Origin: Mycobacteroides abscessus ATCC 19977
GTDB lineage: Bacteria > Actinomycetota > Actinomycetes > Mycobacteriales > Mycobacteriaceae
Assembly (NCBI RefSeq): GCF_000069185.1
Contig: NC_010397.1
Location: 806,001-870,000, forward strand
Reading direction: 5' to 3'
DNA length: 64,000 nt
The first letter of the stretch is position 1; each line of letters starts with the position of its first letter. Positions 19,382 to 27,308 of the stretch are shown here, piece after piece. Position numbers and translations under genes: made by a program. The notes below the pieces were generated by a model. The model saw only the letters and a list, made by a program, of their open reading frames with translations. It ran no database searches and was not told the DNA's origin.

Positions 19382-20461
19382 ATGCCAACGATCTTCAATT
19401 CGATCAAATTGGGTCAAATCGAGCTCTCAAATCGCCTAGCTGTAGCACCAATGACGCGAAGCAGGGCAAATGCAGACGGCACCCCTAACGCATTGAACGC
19501 AGAGTATTACGGCCAGCGTTCCAATTTTGGGTTGATAGTCGCTGAGGGTACCCAACCGTCCGATGAAGGGCAGGGTTATCCGAATAGTCCTGGTGTATAT
19601 ACGCGCAGCCACGTAGATGGCTGGAGGTCCATAGCGGATTCCGTCCATGCTGGTGGCGGCAGGATATTCGTACAACTAATGCATGTTGGAAGAGTTTCTC
19701 ATCCGTTAAACACACAACATGGCACATACCCTGTGGCGCCTTCTCCGGTACCATTACGCGAGCTCAAAATGTTCACTGCGGAGGGCATGAAAGAGATACC
19801 GGTCGCTAGAGAGCTATCTAGTTCTGACATTGAAGAAACGATAAATGACTTTGTTTTTGCTGCGCGATCGGCGATTGATGCAGGGGCGGACGGTGTGGAA
19901 TTGCACGGTGCAAATGGGTATCTACTGCAGCAGTTCTTGGCTCCGAACACTAATACGCGCACTGATGGTTACGGTGGAAGCGTGGAGAATCGACAGAGAT
20001 TTGTGATTGAAGTTGCGCGACGTGTGGCAGAGGAAATTGGGCCCGAACGGACAGGGATTCGTCTCTCGCCCGGAGGTGAGATAGGTGAAATTGAAGAGGG
20101 GGACAACTATGTCGACGAGTACATTCAACTTGCGGAAAAGCTATCTGAACTATCGCTGGTATATATTCACATAGCGTTTCTACGGCCTACTACGGATAAA
20201 GATGATCAACTGTTGCGTCGGCTTCGTGAGGCTTATGATGGTGTAGTGATCGTCAATAGAGGTGGACGTCCTGCCGAATATATTGGCCAAGATGTTTCGA
20301 CTGGTTTAGCTGACATCGAATCCATTGGAGCGCTGGCGTTAGCAAATCCGGATTTGCCTCGACGGCTGGAAATGGAACTACCGCTGAACGAGCCGCGGAA
20401 GGAATTCTTCTACGGCGGCGGACGTGAGGGGTATACGGACTATCCGGTTTACCTACCGTGA
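19382..20461 (+). CDS. Old Yellow Enzyme-family alkene reductase (AT-rich copy)
   Basis: A 359-residue FMN-dependent ene-reductase. Family motifs include APMTRSRA near the N terminus, IFVQLMHVGRVSHP, the substrate-binding HGANGYLLQQF (His/Asn pair), DGYGGSVENRQRF and the C-terminal GGREGYTDYP. OYE enzymes reduce the C=C bond of unsaturated carbonyls or act on nitro compounds using NADPH. Codon use is AT-rich compared with the second OYE at 20921, so the two are not a recent duplication within this genome. A GGAGAAAG-like site precedes ATG 19382. Confidence 0.88.
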   Translation: MPTIFNSIKLGQIELSNRLAVAPMTRSRANADGTPNALNAEYYGQRSNFGLIVAEGTQPSDEGQGYPNSPGVYTRSHVDGWRSIADSVHAGGGRIFVQLMHVGRVSHPLNTQHGTYPVAPSPVPLRELKMFTAEGMKEIPVARELSSSDIEETINDFVFAARSAIDAGADGVELHGANGYLLQQFLAPNTNTRTDGYGGSVENRQRFVIEVARRVAEEIGPERTGIRLSPGGEIGEIEEGDNYVDEYIQLAEKLSELSLVYIHIAFLRPTTDKDDQLLRRLREAYDGVVIVNRGGRPAEYIGQDVSTGLADIESIGALALANPDLPRRLEMELPLNEPRKEFFYGGGREGYTDYPVYLP

Positions 20462-20920
20462 GTCAGGCTAAGAATGTTTCGGATGTACACATCGGCTGCC
20501 TAGTTATTTGTGACATCTAGGATTAGAAGACTCAAAAGCTAAATATCAATATCAGATGTGATGCCATGGTGAAGATGAGGAGATCTTCGGCGATTGATGA
20601 TTAGGTCGATCATGGCGTACGTTGAGTGTGAAATAGCTTGGCATGTAGCGTCAAATATTGGCAGGCTGTGGTGGCGAATATCCTTAACCGAATACTAGCC
20701 TTCAGAAAAATGACAAAGGCTTAGGTTGTGTCGTATCCACGGTTACCGTCAGGTTTGTGTCGTACGTCATAGATCGTCTTGTTATGTGAGTGCGCATTGT
20801 GGTGGTTTTAGTGTGTGAACAGGGGTTGTAGAGTATGTGTGCCGTAGTGGCGTTGCGGCAAACAGTGATGTATTAAAAAGTACGAAGGAAGAAAAGCAAG
20901 CCAGGAAAGCTTATACGGAT
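20462..20920. other. AT-rich intergenic stretch, no gene seen
   Basis: These 459 bases separate the two Old Yellow Enzyme genes. No convincing coding frame, tRNA or transposase remnant is visible. The sequence TTGTGTCGTA occurs twice (20726-20735 and 20755-20764), 29 bases apart, and may be a pair of binding half-sites. The composition returns to GC-rich at about 20930. A longer in-frame GTG extension of the next gene from 20837 exists but lacks a ribosome site. Confidence 0.5.
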
Positions 20921-22015
20921 ATGGCATTTACCCTGGACCCACAAGCTGCTCTCCTCAAACCGATTCGTATGGGCGAGGTTGTTGCGTCCAATCGAATCTT
21001 GATGGCGCCGATGACGCGTTCGCGGGCACAAGGAGATGGCACCCCATCAGAGTTTGCGCCGGTCTATTACGGCCAGCGCGCGAGCGCTGGCCTAATCATC
21101 AGCGAGGCCACTGCGATCTCCCAGGCTGGCAACGGCGCGTATATGAATACACCCGGCATCTACACCGATCGACACCAACACAAGTGGGCTGAAATCGCCG
21201 AGACAGTGCATTCTGAGGGCAGCAAGATGTTCTTGCAAATCTGGCATGTGGGGCGGTTGGGCCACCCGGCGGTCAGTGGAGGTTTTGAGCCGGTTGCACC
21301 GTCGGCGGTTGCCGCCCAGATGACCACTCACACGCCTTCAGGCAAGGTGCCCTTAGTGATTCCACGGGAGTTGCGTATAGACGAGATCGCAGAGATCGTA
21401 GACGATTTTCGTGCCGCTGCGCGCCGTGCCATAGACGCCGGTTTGGACGGTGTCGAGATACACGGCGCGAATGGGTATCTACTTCACCAGTTCTCGTCCG
21501 ATGTCATCAACCAACGCACTGATATCTATGGCGGATCGCCGGAGAATAGGGCCCGTCTGACCGCCGAGGTAGTCGAGGCCGTTGCCGCAGAAGTTGGTCC
21601 TACCAGAGTGGGTGTGCGCATATCGCCGGGAACGAGCGCCGGCGATATGCACGAGAATGACACCGTGTCCACATATGCGGCGTTACTGGAGCGTATTGAC
21701 CCATTGGGTCTGGCCTACTTACATGTGGTCATCGATCCAGGTGCCGTAGAGCTCCGGGCCATGGGAGCTATGTGGTCGAACAATCTGGTCTTGAATTCCA
21801 GCACGGAAACCGAGACGGAATTTTGCGTTCTAGAGGGGTTGGTCGAGTCAGGCGCTGTCAATGCAGTAGCCCTCGGGCGTAAATTCCTCGCCAACCCAGA
21901 TTTGATCGATCGGCTGCTGTTGGGCGCTGAACTTAACGAAGCGAACGCGGCCACCTTCTACAGCCCGGGCAAGGAAGGTTACATTGATTACCCCAGCCTC
22001 TCAGCGGGTCGCTAG
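20921..22015 (+). CDS. Old Yellow Enzyme-family alkene reductase (GC-rich copy)
   Basis: A 364-residue FMN-dependent ene-reductase with APMTRSRAQ, QIWHVGRLGHP, HGANGYLLHQFSSDVINQRTD and the terminal GKEGYIDYPS. The substrate-anion binding His-Asn pair is intact. ATG 20921 (product MAFTLDPQAALL) follows an AGGAAAG sequence and starts where family homology begins; the 28-residue extension to 20837 looks non-coding. The SRPBCC gene starts nine bases after its stop, suggesting one transcript. The substrate is unknown. Confidence 0.9.
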   Translation: MAFTLDPQAALLKPIRMGEVVASNRILMAPMTRSRAQGDGTPSEFAPVYYGQRASAGLIISEATAISQAGNGAYMNTPGIYTDRHQHKWAEIAETVHSEGSKMFLQIWHVGRLGHPAVSGGFEPVAPSAVAAQMTTHTPSGKVPLVIPRELRIDEIAEIVDDFRAAARRAIDAGLDGVEIHGANGYLLHQFSSDVINQRTDIYGGSPENRARLTAEVVEAVAAEVGPTRVGVRISPGTSAGDMHENDTVSTYAALLERIDPLGLAYLHVVIDPGAVELRAMGAMWSNNLVLNSSTETETEFCVLEGLVESGAVNAVALGRKFLANPDLIDRLLLGAELNEANAATFYSPGKEGYIDYPSLSAGR

Positions 22016-22024
22016 GGTCAGATC

Positions 22025-22462
22025 ATGGCCACTAGCGACACCCGGGAAATCGTCATCGAAGCGACTCCCGAACAGATCATGGATGTCATCGCCGACTTTG
22101 AGGTGCTGCCGAAATGGTCCTCGGCACACCAAAGTTCCACGGTATTGACGACGGGGGAGGATGGGCGCCCGCACCAGGTCACGATGAAGGTCAAGACCGC
22201 GGGCATCACGGACGAACAGACCGTCGCGTACACCTGGGGTCCGGACACCGTCAGCTGGACGCTGGTCAAGGCCAGTCAACAGCGCCGCCAAGACGGCAAG
22301 TACACGTTCACTCCCCAGGGCGACAAGACGCACGTGAAGTTTGAGTTGACGGTTGACCCGCTGATCCCGCTTCCCGGGTTTGTGCTGAAACGCGCCATCA
22401 AGGGCGCCATGGAGACCGCGACCGATGGGCTGCGCAAGCAGGTTCTCGCCACGTATCGGTAG
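22025..22462 (+). CDS. SRPBCC-family (polyketide cyclase/START-like) protein
   Basis: A 145-residue single-domain protein of the SRPBCC ligand-binding fold. It shows the typical start IVIEATPEQIMDVIADFEVLPKWS, a central beta region (VAYTWGPDTVSWTLVKASQ) and a long C-terminal helix (MKRAIKGAMETATDGLRKQ-like segment, here LKRAIKGAMETATDGLRKQ). Such proteins bind hydrophobic ligands; mycobacteria encode many. It follows the OYE gene closely and precedes a separately controlled TetR operon. No catalytic residues can be named. Confidence 0.82.
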   Translation: MATSDTREIVIEATPEQIMDVIADFEVLPKWSSAHQSSTVLTTGEDGRPHQVTMKVKTAGITDEQTVAYTWGPDTVSWTLVKASQQRRQDGKYTFTPQGDKTHVKFELTVDPLIPLPGFVLKRAIKGAMETATDGLRKQVLATYR

Positions 22463-22480
22463 GGCCTTCCCTCTCATACG

Positions 22481-22521
22481 CCCCGCTAGTATCGTTATTG
22501 TTGATATCGAAACTAGCGGGG
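22481..22521. promoter_or_regulatory. 41-bp near-palindrome, probable TetR operator
   Basis: The outer arms CCCCGCTAGT (22481-22490) and ACTAGCGGGG (22512-22521) are perfect reverse complements. The inner 21 bp add six more matched pairs around a centre at 22501. In all, 16 of 20 pairs match. It ends ten bases before the GTG start of a TetR gene, so autoregulation of the TetR-SDR-crotonase operon is the natural reading. Confidence 0.6.
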
Positions 22522-22531
22522 TGGGCGGAGA

Positions 22532-23158
22532 GTGGACAAACGACAGGGCGGACGCCCCCGCGACCCGGACAAGGATGACGCGGTGCGCGAGACGGTGCGC
22601 CGGATGCTGGCCGCCGACGGGTATCAACGCACCACCATCCCCGCCGTGGCGCGGGCCGCCGGAATCGGCGCCCCTACGATCTACCGTCGTTGGCCAACCC
22701 AGGCCGCCATGGTGGAAAGCGCCATCGCGGATCGGCCCTGGCCGGAGGAGCTGGCAGCGCCCAGCGAATTCCGGTACTACTTACCGGTTTTGGTGCGCGC
22801 GGTAGTCGGGTACTTCGCCGATCCGGCGACGCGCGCGGCGATGCCTGGCTTACTGGTCGAGTACTACCGCGAACCGAGCCAATACGTGGTTTTGGCCGAG
22901 CGCACCGAAATGCCACTGCGTGAGGCATTCCGCCGGGCTCACGCCGGGGCCGTCGGATCCGGCGAACGCGCCGACCAACCGGGCGCGGACGCGCTCTTCG
23001 ACACCATCGTGGGTATGGCCGTCTATCACGGCGTGCTCCGTGGAACCGCGGACGATGCACTCGTCGAACAGATCCTGGACGTGGTAGATGCCGCGAGTTC
23101 CGTGGGCCGGGGCCTTCATCTCGACGAGACGAACAGCGACAAGGAACGGAAACGATGA
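22532..23158 (+). CDS. TetR-family transcriptional regulator
   Basis: A 208-residue TetR protein. The N-terminal helix-turn-helix spans RRMLAADGYQRTTIPAVARAAGIGAPTIYRRWPTQAAMVESAI in pieces: recognition helix GIGAPTIYRRW at about residues 45-56. The C-terminal ligand domain resembles the TetR_C_11-like group. GTG 22532 is close behind the 41-bp palindrome, and the stop codon overlaps the SDR start (ATGA). It probably represses its own operon and senses a CoA ester or other lipid-related ligand, by analogy with lipid-operon TetRs. Confidence 0.9.
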   Translation: MDKRQGGRPRDPDKDDAVRETVRRMLAADGYQRTTIPAVARAAGIGAPTIYRRWPTQAAMVESAIADRPWPEELAAPSEFRYYLPVLVRAVVGYFADPATRAAMPGLLVEYYREPSQYVVLAERTEMPLREAFRRAHAGAVGSGERADQPGADALFDTIVGMAVYHGVLRGTADDALVEQILDVVDAASSVGRGLHLDETNSDKERKR

Positions 23159-23925
23159 ATCGAGAGACCTTCTCCCGCTTGTTCGATCTCACGGGGCGCA
23201 CCGCCATCGTGACCGGCGGTACTCGCGGAATCGGGCGTGCACTTGCCGAAGGGTATGCCTGTGCGGGGGCCAATGTTGTTGTGGCAAGCCGCAAACCGGA
23301 GGCGTGTACGGAGGCGGTCGAGCGCCTGCGCTCCCTGGGGGCCCGGGCGCTGGGCGTGCCGACGCATACCGGTGACATCCATTCTCTCGAAGAGCTGGTG
23401 CGGGCCACGGCCGAGGAGTTCGGTGGTATCGACATCGTGGTGAACAACGCGGCCAATGCCCTTACTGAACCGGTCGGTGCCTTCACCGTAGACGGGTGGG
23501 ACAAGTCGTTCGGAGTCAACCTGCGCGGCCCGGTTTTCCTGGTGCAGGCGGCGCTGCCGCACCTGGTGGCCAGTCCGCATGCGGCGGTACTCAACGTGGT
23601 CTCGGTGGGGGCCTTCATGTTCGGTCAGGGGGTGTCCATGTACTCGGCCGCCAAGGCCGCTCTCGTCTCCTACACCCGCTCGGCTGCGGCCGAGCTCGCC
23701 TCGCGCGGTGTGCGCGTCAACGCGCTCGCGCCCGGTGCCATCGACACCGATATGGTGCGCAAGACGCCACCGGCTGAAGTGGAGCGAATGGCGAACACCA
23801 ACCACCTCAAACGGCTCGGATTGCCTGACGAAATGGTAGGCACCGCACTCCTTCTGACCTCTGATGCGGGCAGTTACATCACCGGCCAGACCATCATCGC
23901 CGATGGCGGGCTGGTGGCCCGATGA
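23155..23925 (+). CDS. Short-chain dehydrogenase/reductase (FabG-like)
   Basis: A 256-residue classical SDR: cofactor motif TGGTRGIGRALAEG, NNAAN, a catalytic Ser in NVVSVGAF, YSAAKAAL carrying the Tyr-Lys pair, and TGQTIIADGG at the end. Its start overlaps the TetR stop and its stop overlaps the crotonase start, so all three are translationally coupled. An oxidation of a 3-hydroxyacyl-CoA or related alcohol would fit the neighbouring crotonase, but the substrate is unknown. Confidence 0.9.
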   Translation: MNRETFSRLFDLTGRTAIVTGGTRGIGRALAEGYACAGANVVVASRKPEACTEAVERLRSLGARALGVPTHTGDIHSLEELVRATAEEFGGIDIVVNNAANALTEPVGAFTVDGWDKSFGVNLRGPVFLVQAALPHLVASPHAAVLNVVSVGAFMFGQGVSMYSAAKAALVSYTRSAAAELASRGVRVNALAPGAIDTDMVRKTPPAEVERMANTNHLKRLGLPDEMVGTALLLTSDAGSYITGQTIIADGGLVAR

Positions 23926-24734
23926 TCCGTGTCGAGCCGCGGGAACACGGAATCCTGGTAGTCACCATTGATCGTCCGGAACGTCGCAATGCCTTGGACC
24001 CGCAGACGGTGGCCGAGCTGCATGCGGTGATCGAGAGCATCGATGGAGATCCCAAGGTTCGTGTGGTGGTGCTCACCGCCGTCGGCGCATCCTTTTGTGC
24101 GGGAGCCGATCTGAAGTCGCTACCGAGTGATTTCACCAGCGCCGGGGTAACCTCCACAGCCGCACTGCTTGCCGCCACCGACTCCGAGCTGGTGCGTACG
24201 CTCGCCGCGCAGGAGCTGATGGCGTCTCTATTCGAGCGGATACACCGGATGCGGCAGCCGGTCATTGCGGCCGTCAACGGGCACGCGATAGGCGGCGGCT
24301 TTGCCCTGGCCCTCGCCTGTGATATCCGTTTTGCCAGTCCCGCAGCATCTTTCGGCGCAGTGTTTATTCGTCATGGGGTTTCCAACTGCGATATGGGCAC
24401 CAGTTATCACTTGCCGCGACTGGTGGGTGCCGCCCGTGCTGCCGAGCTGATGTTGACGGGCCGTGTGTTTGACGCGCAGGAGGCATACCGCATGGGTCTG
24501 GTCTTCGACGTGGTGCCCGCCGAGGAACTTCTGGATGCGGCGCTGTCGAAGGCCCGGGAGATCGCCGTTCACTCGCCGCTGGCCGTCTGGATGACCAAGG
24601 AGACGATGTGGCAGACGGTGGATGCGCCGAGCCTGCGGCATGCGCTGGATCTGGAGAATAGAACGCAGGTGATGTGCACTGCCACCGGAGAACTGCGTCG
24701 ATCCTTTGACGCGTTCCGGGAAGGGCGCGGCTAA
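23922..24734 (+). CDS. Enoyl-CoA hydratase/isomerase-family protein lacking the two hydratase Glu residues
   Basis: A 270-residue crotonase-fold protein with the acyl-CoA-binding GASFCAGADLKSLP loop and the oxyanion helix VNGHAIGGGFALALACDIRF. Where classical hydratases carry catalytic Glu residues (GGGCE and the PE pair after the following strand) it has GGGFA and FGAVFIRHG, so hydration of a 2-enoyl-CoA by the usual mechanism is doubtful; isomerase, hydrolase or lyase chemistry is more likely. It is the third gene of the TetR-SDR-crotonase operon and its end overlaps the convergent TetR gene by four bases. Confidence 0.85.
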   Translation: MIRVEPREHGILVVTIDRPERRNALDPQTVAELHAVIESIDGDPKVRVVVLTAVGASFCAGADLKSLPSDFTSAGVTSTAALLAATDSELVRTLAAQELMASLFERIHRMRQPVIAAVNGHAIGGGFALALACDIRFASPAASFGAVFIRHGVSNCDMGTSYHLPRLVGAARAAELMLTGRVFDAQEAYRMGLVFDVVPAEELLDAALSKAREIAVHSPLAVWMTKETMWQTVDAPSLRHALDLENRTQVMCTATGELRRSFDAFREGRG

Positions 24735-25375
24735 CTCTCGTCCGGAGGCCCGGCCAAGATCGCCGTCACCATGTCGATCAGTTGTGCGTTCATCTGCCCA
24801 TCGTCCAGATAGGTTCCGCTCAGCGACATCAGGCGATTGGTATGCGCGATATCACCGAGGACCACGCAGGTGAGCGTCACCGCATGGGTGACCCCGAACC
24901 GGATGGAGGGCAGGGTCGCGTCGGGGCGTAGCCGCAAGATGAGTTCCTGCAGGCGCGCGGCCTGCGGCTGGAAGCTCACGCTCATCGGGATCAGCGCTGG
25001 GTGTCCGCTGATCAATAGCTTGCCAAGCGTGGAAAGCCATGCAGTCGAACCTTCTTCGGCGATTTCGGACAACGGTGTGACGATCGCTTCGGCGATGGCG
25101 CGCAGTGTGCGCGCGGTTTCTGCGACATCCAGGAGGGCGAACCGGCGCTTCTCTATCTGGTCCAGGTACCTGTCGAGCAGCGCCTCGATGAGACGTTCCT
25201 TGGAACCGAAGTGGTAGTGCACCGACGCGACATTGGTTCCGGCTGCCGCCATGATGGCGCGCAGCGAGACCGCATCCACCCCACGTTCGGCGAAGAGCCG
25301 TTCGGCGGCATTGAGCAGTCGCTGGTCGGTGGAATCCTCTGTGAGGATGGTTGTTTCAGCCGACGTGTCGGTCAT
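24731..25375 (-). CDS. TetR-family transcriptional regulator
   Basis: A 214-residue TetR protein: LNAAERLFAERGVDAVSLRAI begins the DNA-binding domain and the recognition helix lies in GTNVASVHYHFGSKE. ATG 25375 was chosen because it overlaps the stop codon of the upstream crotonase (ATGA) and gives a normal TetR N terminus; a frame extending to 25501 would lie inside that gene. It is the last gene of the six-gene minus-strand operon and probably binds the 27-bp palindrome at 29317 at the operon promoter. Confidence 0.9.
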   Translation of the reverse strand: MTDTSAETTILTEDSTDQRLLNAAERLFAERGVDAVSLRAIMAAAGTNVASVHYHFGSKERLIEALLDRYLDQIEKRRFALLDVAETARTLRAIAEAIVTPLSEIAEEGSTAWLSTLGKLLISGHPALIPMSVSFQPQAARLQELILRLRPDATLPSIRFGVTHAVTLTCVVLGDIAHTNRLMSLSGTYLDDGQMNAQLIDMVTAILAGPPDES

Positions 25376-26157
25376 CTCCCGGTAAACCGTGCCTCTCGCT
25401 TCTCCTTGAACGCGGCCAATCCCTCGCGTGCGTCGGCGGAGGTGATTACCGGGCGAGTGAGCCTCGCCTCGATGGCACGGGCGTCTTCCTCGGCCAGCCA
25501 TCCGCTGCGGACAATCGCTTCTTTGGCATTGCGCACGGCCAGCGGGCCGTTGCGGACGATCCGGTCGGCGAGGCTGCGTGCTTTGTCCAGTGCGGTACCC
25601 GCGGGCACCACATGTCCGACCAGCCCGAAATGGTATGCCTCGAAGGCGGTGAGCGGCTCGCCGGTCAGGATCATCTCCATGGCCTTGGTATACGGAATCT
25701 GTCGCTTGAGCCTGACCATCGATCCGGCACCGGGCACCAAGCCGCGCTGTACCTCGGGTAAGCCAAAGGTAGCGTGCTCATCGGAAACCCGGATGTCGGT
25801 CTGCTGCAACATTTCGCAACCACCGCCGAGGCATGCGCCGTTGACCGCGGCGATAAGGGGCTTAGTGAGGGTGTGGCTCAGGAGCAGCCCCTTCCCGATG
25901 GTGGCCGGATCAAGCGGTGGCGCCGAGCCGTCCCGCACCATCCAGCCGTCACTCAGGTCACCTCCCACGCAATAGGCGGAGCCGGCACCCGTGAGGATCG
26001 CGGCCCGAATGCCGTCATCGTGGTCGATCTCGTCCCAGGCCGCGGCGAATTGGCTGACCATGTTGGTGGACAGGGCATTTCTCCGGTGCGGGCGGTTCAT
26101 CGTCAGGATAACGACCGGCCCGTCGCGTTCGACAAGGAGTTCTCGTGCTGCGCTCAT
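25372..26157 (-). CDS. Enoyl-CoA hydratase (crotonase family)
   Basis: A 261-residue crotonase. Both residues expected of a true hydratase are present: Glu in LGGGCEMLQQTDIR and Glu in FGLPEVQRGLVPGAGS. GAGSAYCVGGDLS provides the oxyanion and CoA-binding loop. It would hydrate a 2-enoyl-CoA intermediate in the pathway encoded by this operon. Overlaps of four bases with the genes on both sides indicate tight translational coupling with the thiolase-like gene before it and the TetR gene after it. Confidence 0.9.
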   Translation of the reverse strand: MSAARELLVERDGPVVILTMNRPHRRNALSTNMVSQFAAAWDEIDHDDGIRAAILTGAGSAYCVGGDLSDGWMVRDGSAPPLDPATIGKGLLLSHTLTKPLIAAVNGACLGGGCEMLQQTDIRVSDEHATFGLPEVQRGLVPGAGSMVRLKRQIPYTKAMEMILTGEPLTAFEAYHFGLVGHVVPAGTALDKARSLADRIVRNGPLAVRNAKEAIVRSGWLAEEDARAIEARLTRPVITSADAREGLAAFKEKREARFTGR

Positions 26158-27308
26158 GGTTTCTCACTTCCCACCACCCACAACGCGTGGAACTGTGACG
26201 CCCCGCCCATGGCGTGGCCTATCGCACGTCTGGCTCCATCGACCTGGTGTTCACCCGCGAGCCCCCGCACCTGCAGGGCGGCCTCGGCGAATCGGAGTAG
26301 GCCGGTGGCACCGGTCGGATTGCCGGAGAGCACGCCTCCGGACGGGTTGATCGGGTGCCGGCCCCCGAATGCGGTGTGGCCCTCATCGACGGCGCGCCAG
26401 CCCGAACTCTCCGGTGCCAGACCGATGTTCTCCATCCACATCGGCTCATACCAGCTGTAGGGAATGTAGAGCTCGGAGACATCCACTTCGGTGCCGGGAT
26501 CGGTGATGCCCGCCTCGCGATACGCGGCGGCGGCGCACTCCTGTCCGGCGCGCGGGTTCACTTCGTCTCGGCCCGCGAAATGTCCTGTTTCGGTGCGCCA
26601 TCCGGTGCCATGAATCCAGGCCGGCGGTCGGGGAGCGAGCCGCGCATGCATCTCCGAAGAAATCACGACGGCACATGAGCCATCCGAGGACGGGCACGAC
26701 TCCAGGAATCGGATCGGGTCCCACAGCATCGGGGAGTTGCGCACCTCCTCGATGGTGATATCGGGTTTGTGGATATGCGCGTAGGGGTTCCGGGTGGCGT
26801 TGAGGCGGTGATTCACCGCCACCTGCCAGCCGATATGTTCCGGTGCGTGCGAGCGGCGGATGTACTCCCGGATCACCGGTGCGAAGTGGCCGCCGGCGCC
26901 CGCTCCCAACTGGGCACTGAATGGCAACGGACGTGACAGTGCCCACGTGAAATTGCCCTCGGACTCTTTGGAATATGCGACCACCAATACCCGTCCGGCC
27001 AGCCGGGCCTGGATCAGGTGCGCGGCGTAGATGGCGGCGTGACCGCCGACGCTGCCACCGGTGAATACGCGCGTGACCGGCAGACCCCGCGCGCCGATCG
27101 CGTCGGCGAGGTACAGCTCCGGGTTCATGACGCCGTCGAATAGATCGGGTGTCTTGGCCAGCACGATCGCGTCTATGTCGCCGAAGGTCAGCTCGGCGTC
27201 GGCCAGCGCCCCGTCCACCGCTTCGCGGACCAGCGCGGCGATGGTCACCTCACGTTTTTTGGCTTGCTTGCTTTGCCCGACACCGACGACGGCGACACCG
27301 CGGCTCAT
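26154..27308 (-). CDS. Thiolase-like lipid-transfer protein (Ltp/SCP-x thiolase family)
   Basis: A 384-residue thiolase-fold protein starting MSRGVAVVGVGQS. It has the glycine-rich TGGSVGGHAAIYAAHLIQ segment where thiolases have their nucleophilic Cys region, and C-terminal HPINPSGGVLSGNPTGATGL and AIGHAMGGASQFHALWVV. The usual Cys is not evident in the TGGSVGG loop, as in several lipid-transfer-type thiolases. ATG 27308 overlaps the stop of the upstream paralogue. With OB-fold partners in the operon it could be part of an aldol-type C-C lyase like Ltp2/ChsH2, or a non-catalytic subunit. Confidence 0.85.
   Translation of the reverse strand: MSRGVAVVGVGQSKQAKKREVTIAALVREAVDGALADAELTFGDIDAIVLAKTPDLFDGVMNPELYLADAIGARGLPVTRVFTGGSVGGHAAIYAAHLIQARLAGRVLVVAYSKESEGNFTWALSRPLPFSAQLGAGAGGHFAPVIREYIRRSHAPEHIGWQVAVNHRLNATRNPYAHIHKPDITIEEVRNSPMLWDPIRFLESCPSSDGSCAVVISSEMHARLAPRPPAWIHGTGWRTETGHFAGRDEVNPRAGQECAAAAYREAGITDPGTEVDVSELYIPYSWYEPMWMENIGLAPESSGWRAVDEGHTAFGGRHPINPSGGVLSGNPTGATGLLRFAEAALQVRGLAGEHQVDGARRAIGHAMGGASQFHALWVVGSEKP

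Noticed and set aside
20462..20920. Insertion-sequence or transposon remnant between the two Old Yellow Enzymes
   Set aside because: AT-rich, but no terminal inverted repeats or transposase-like reading frame could be found by eye; only a 10-base direct repeat.
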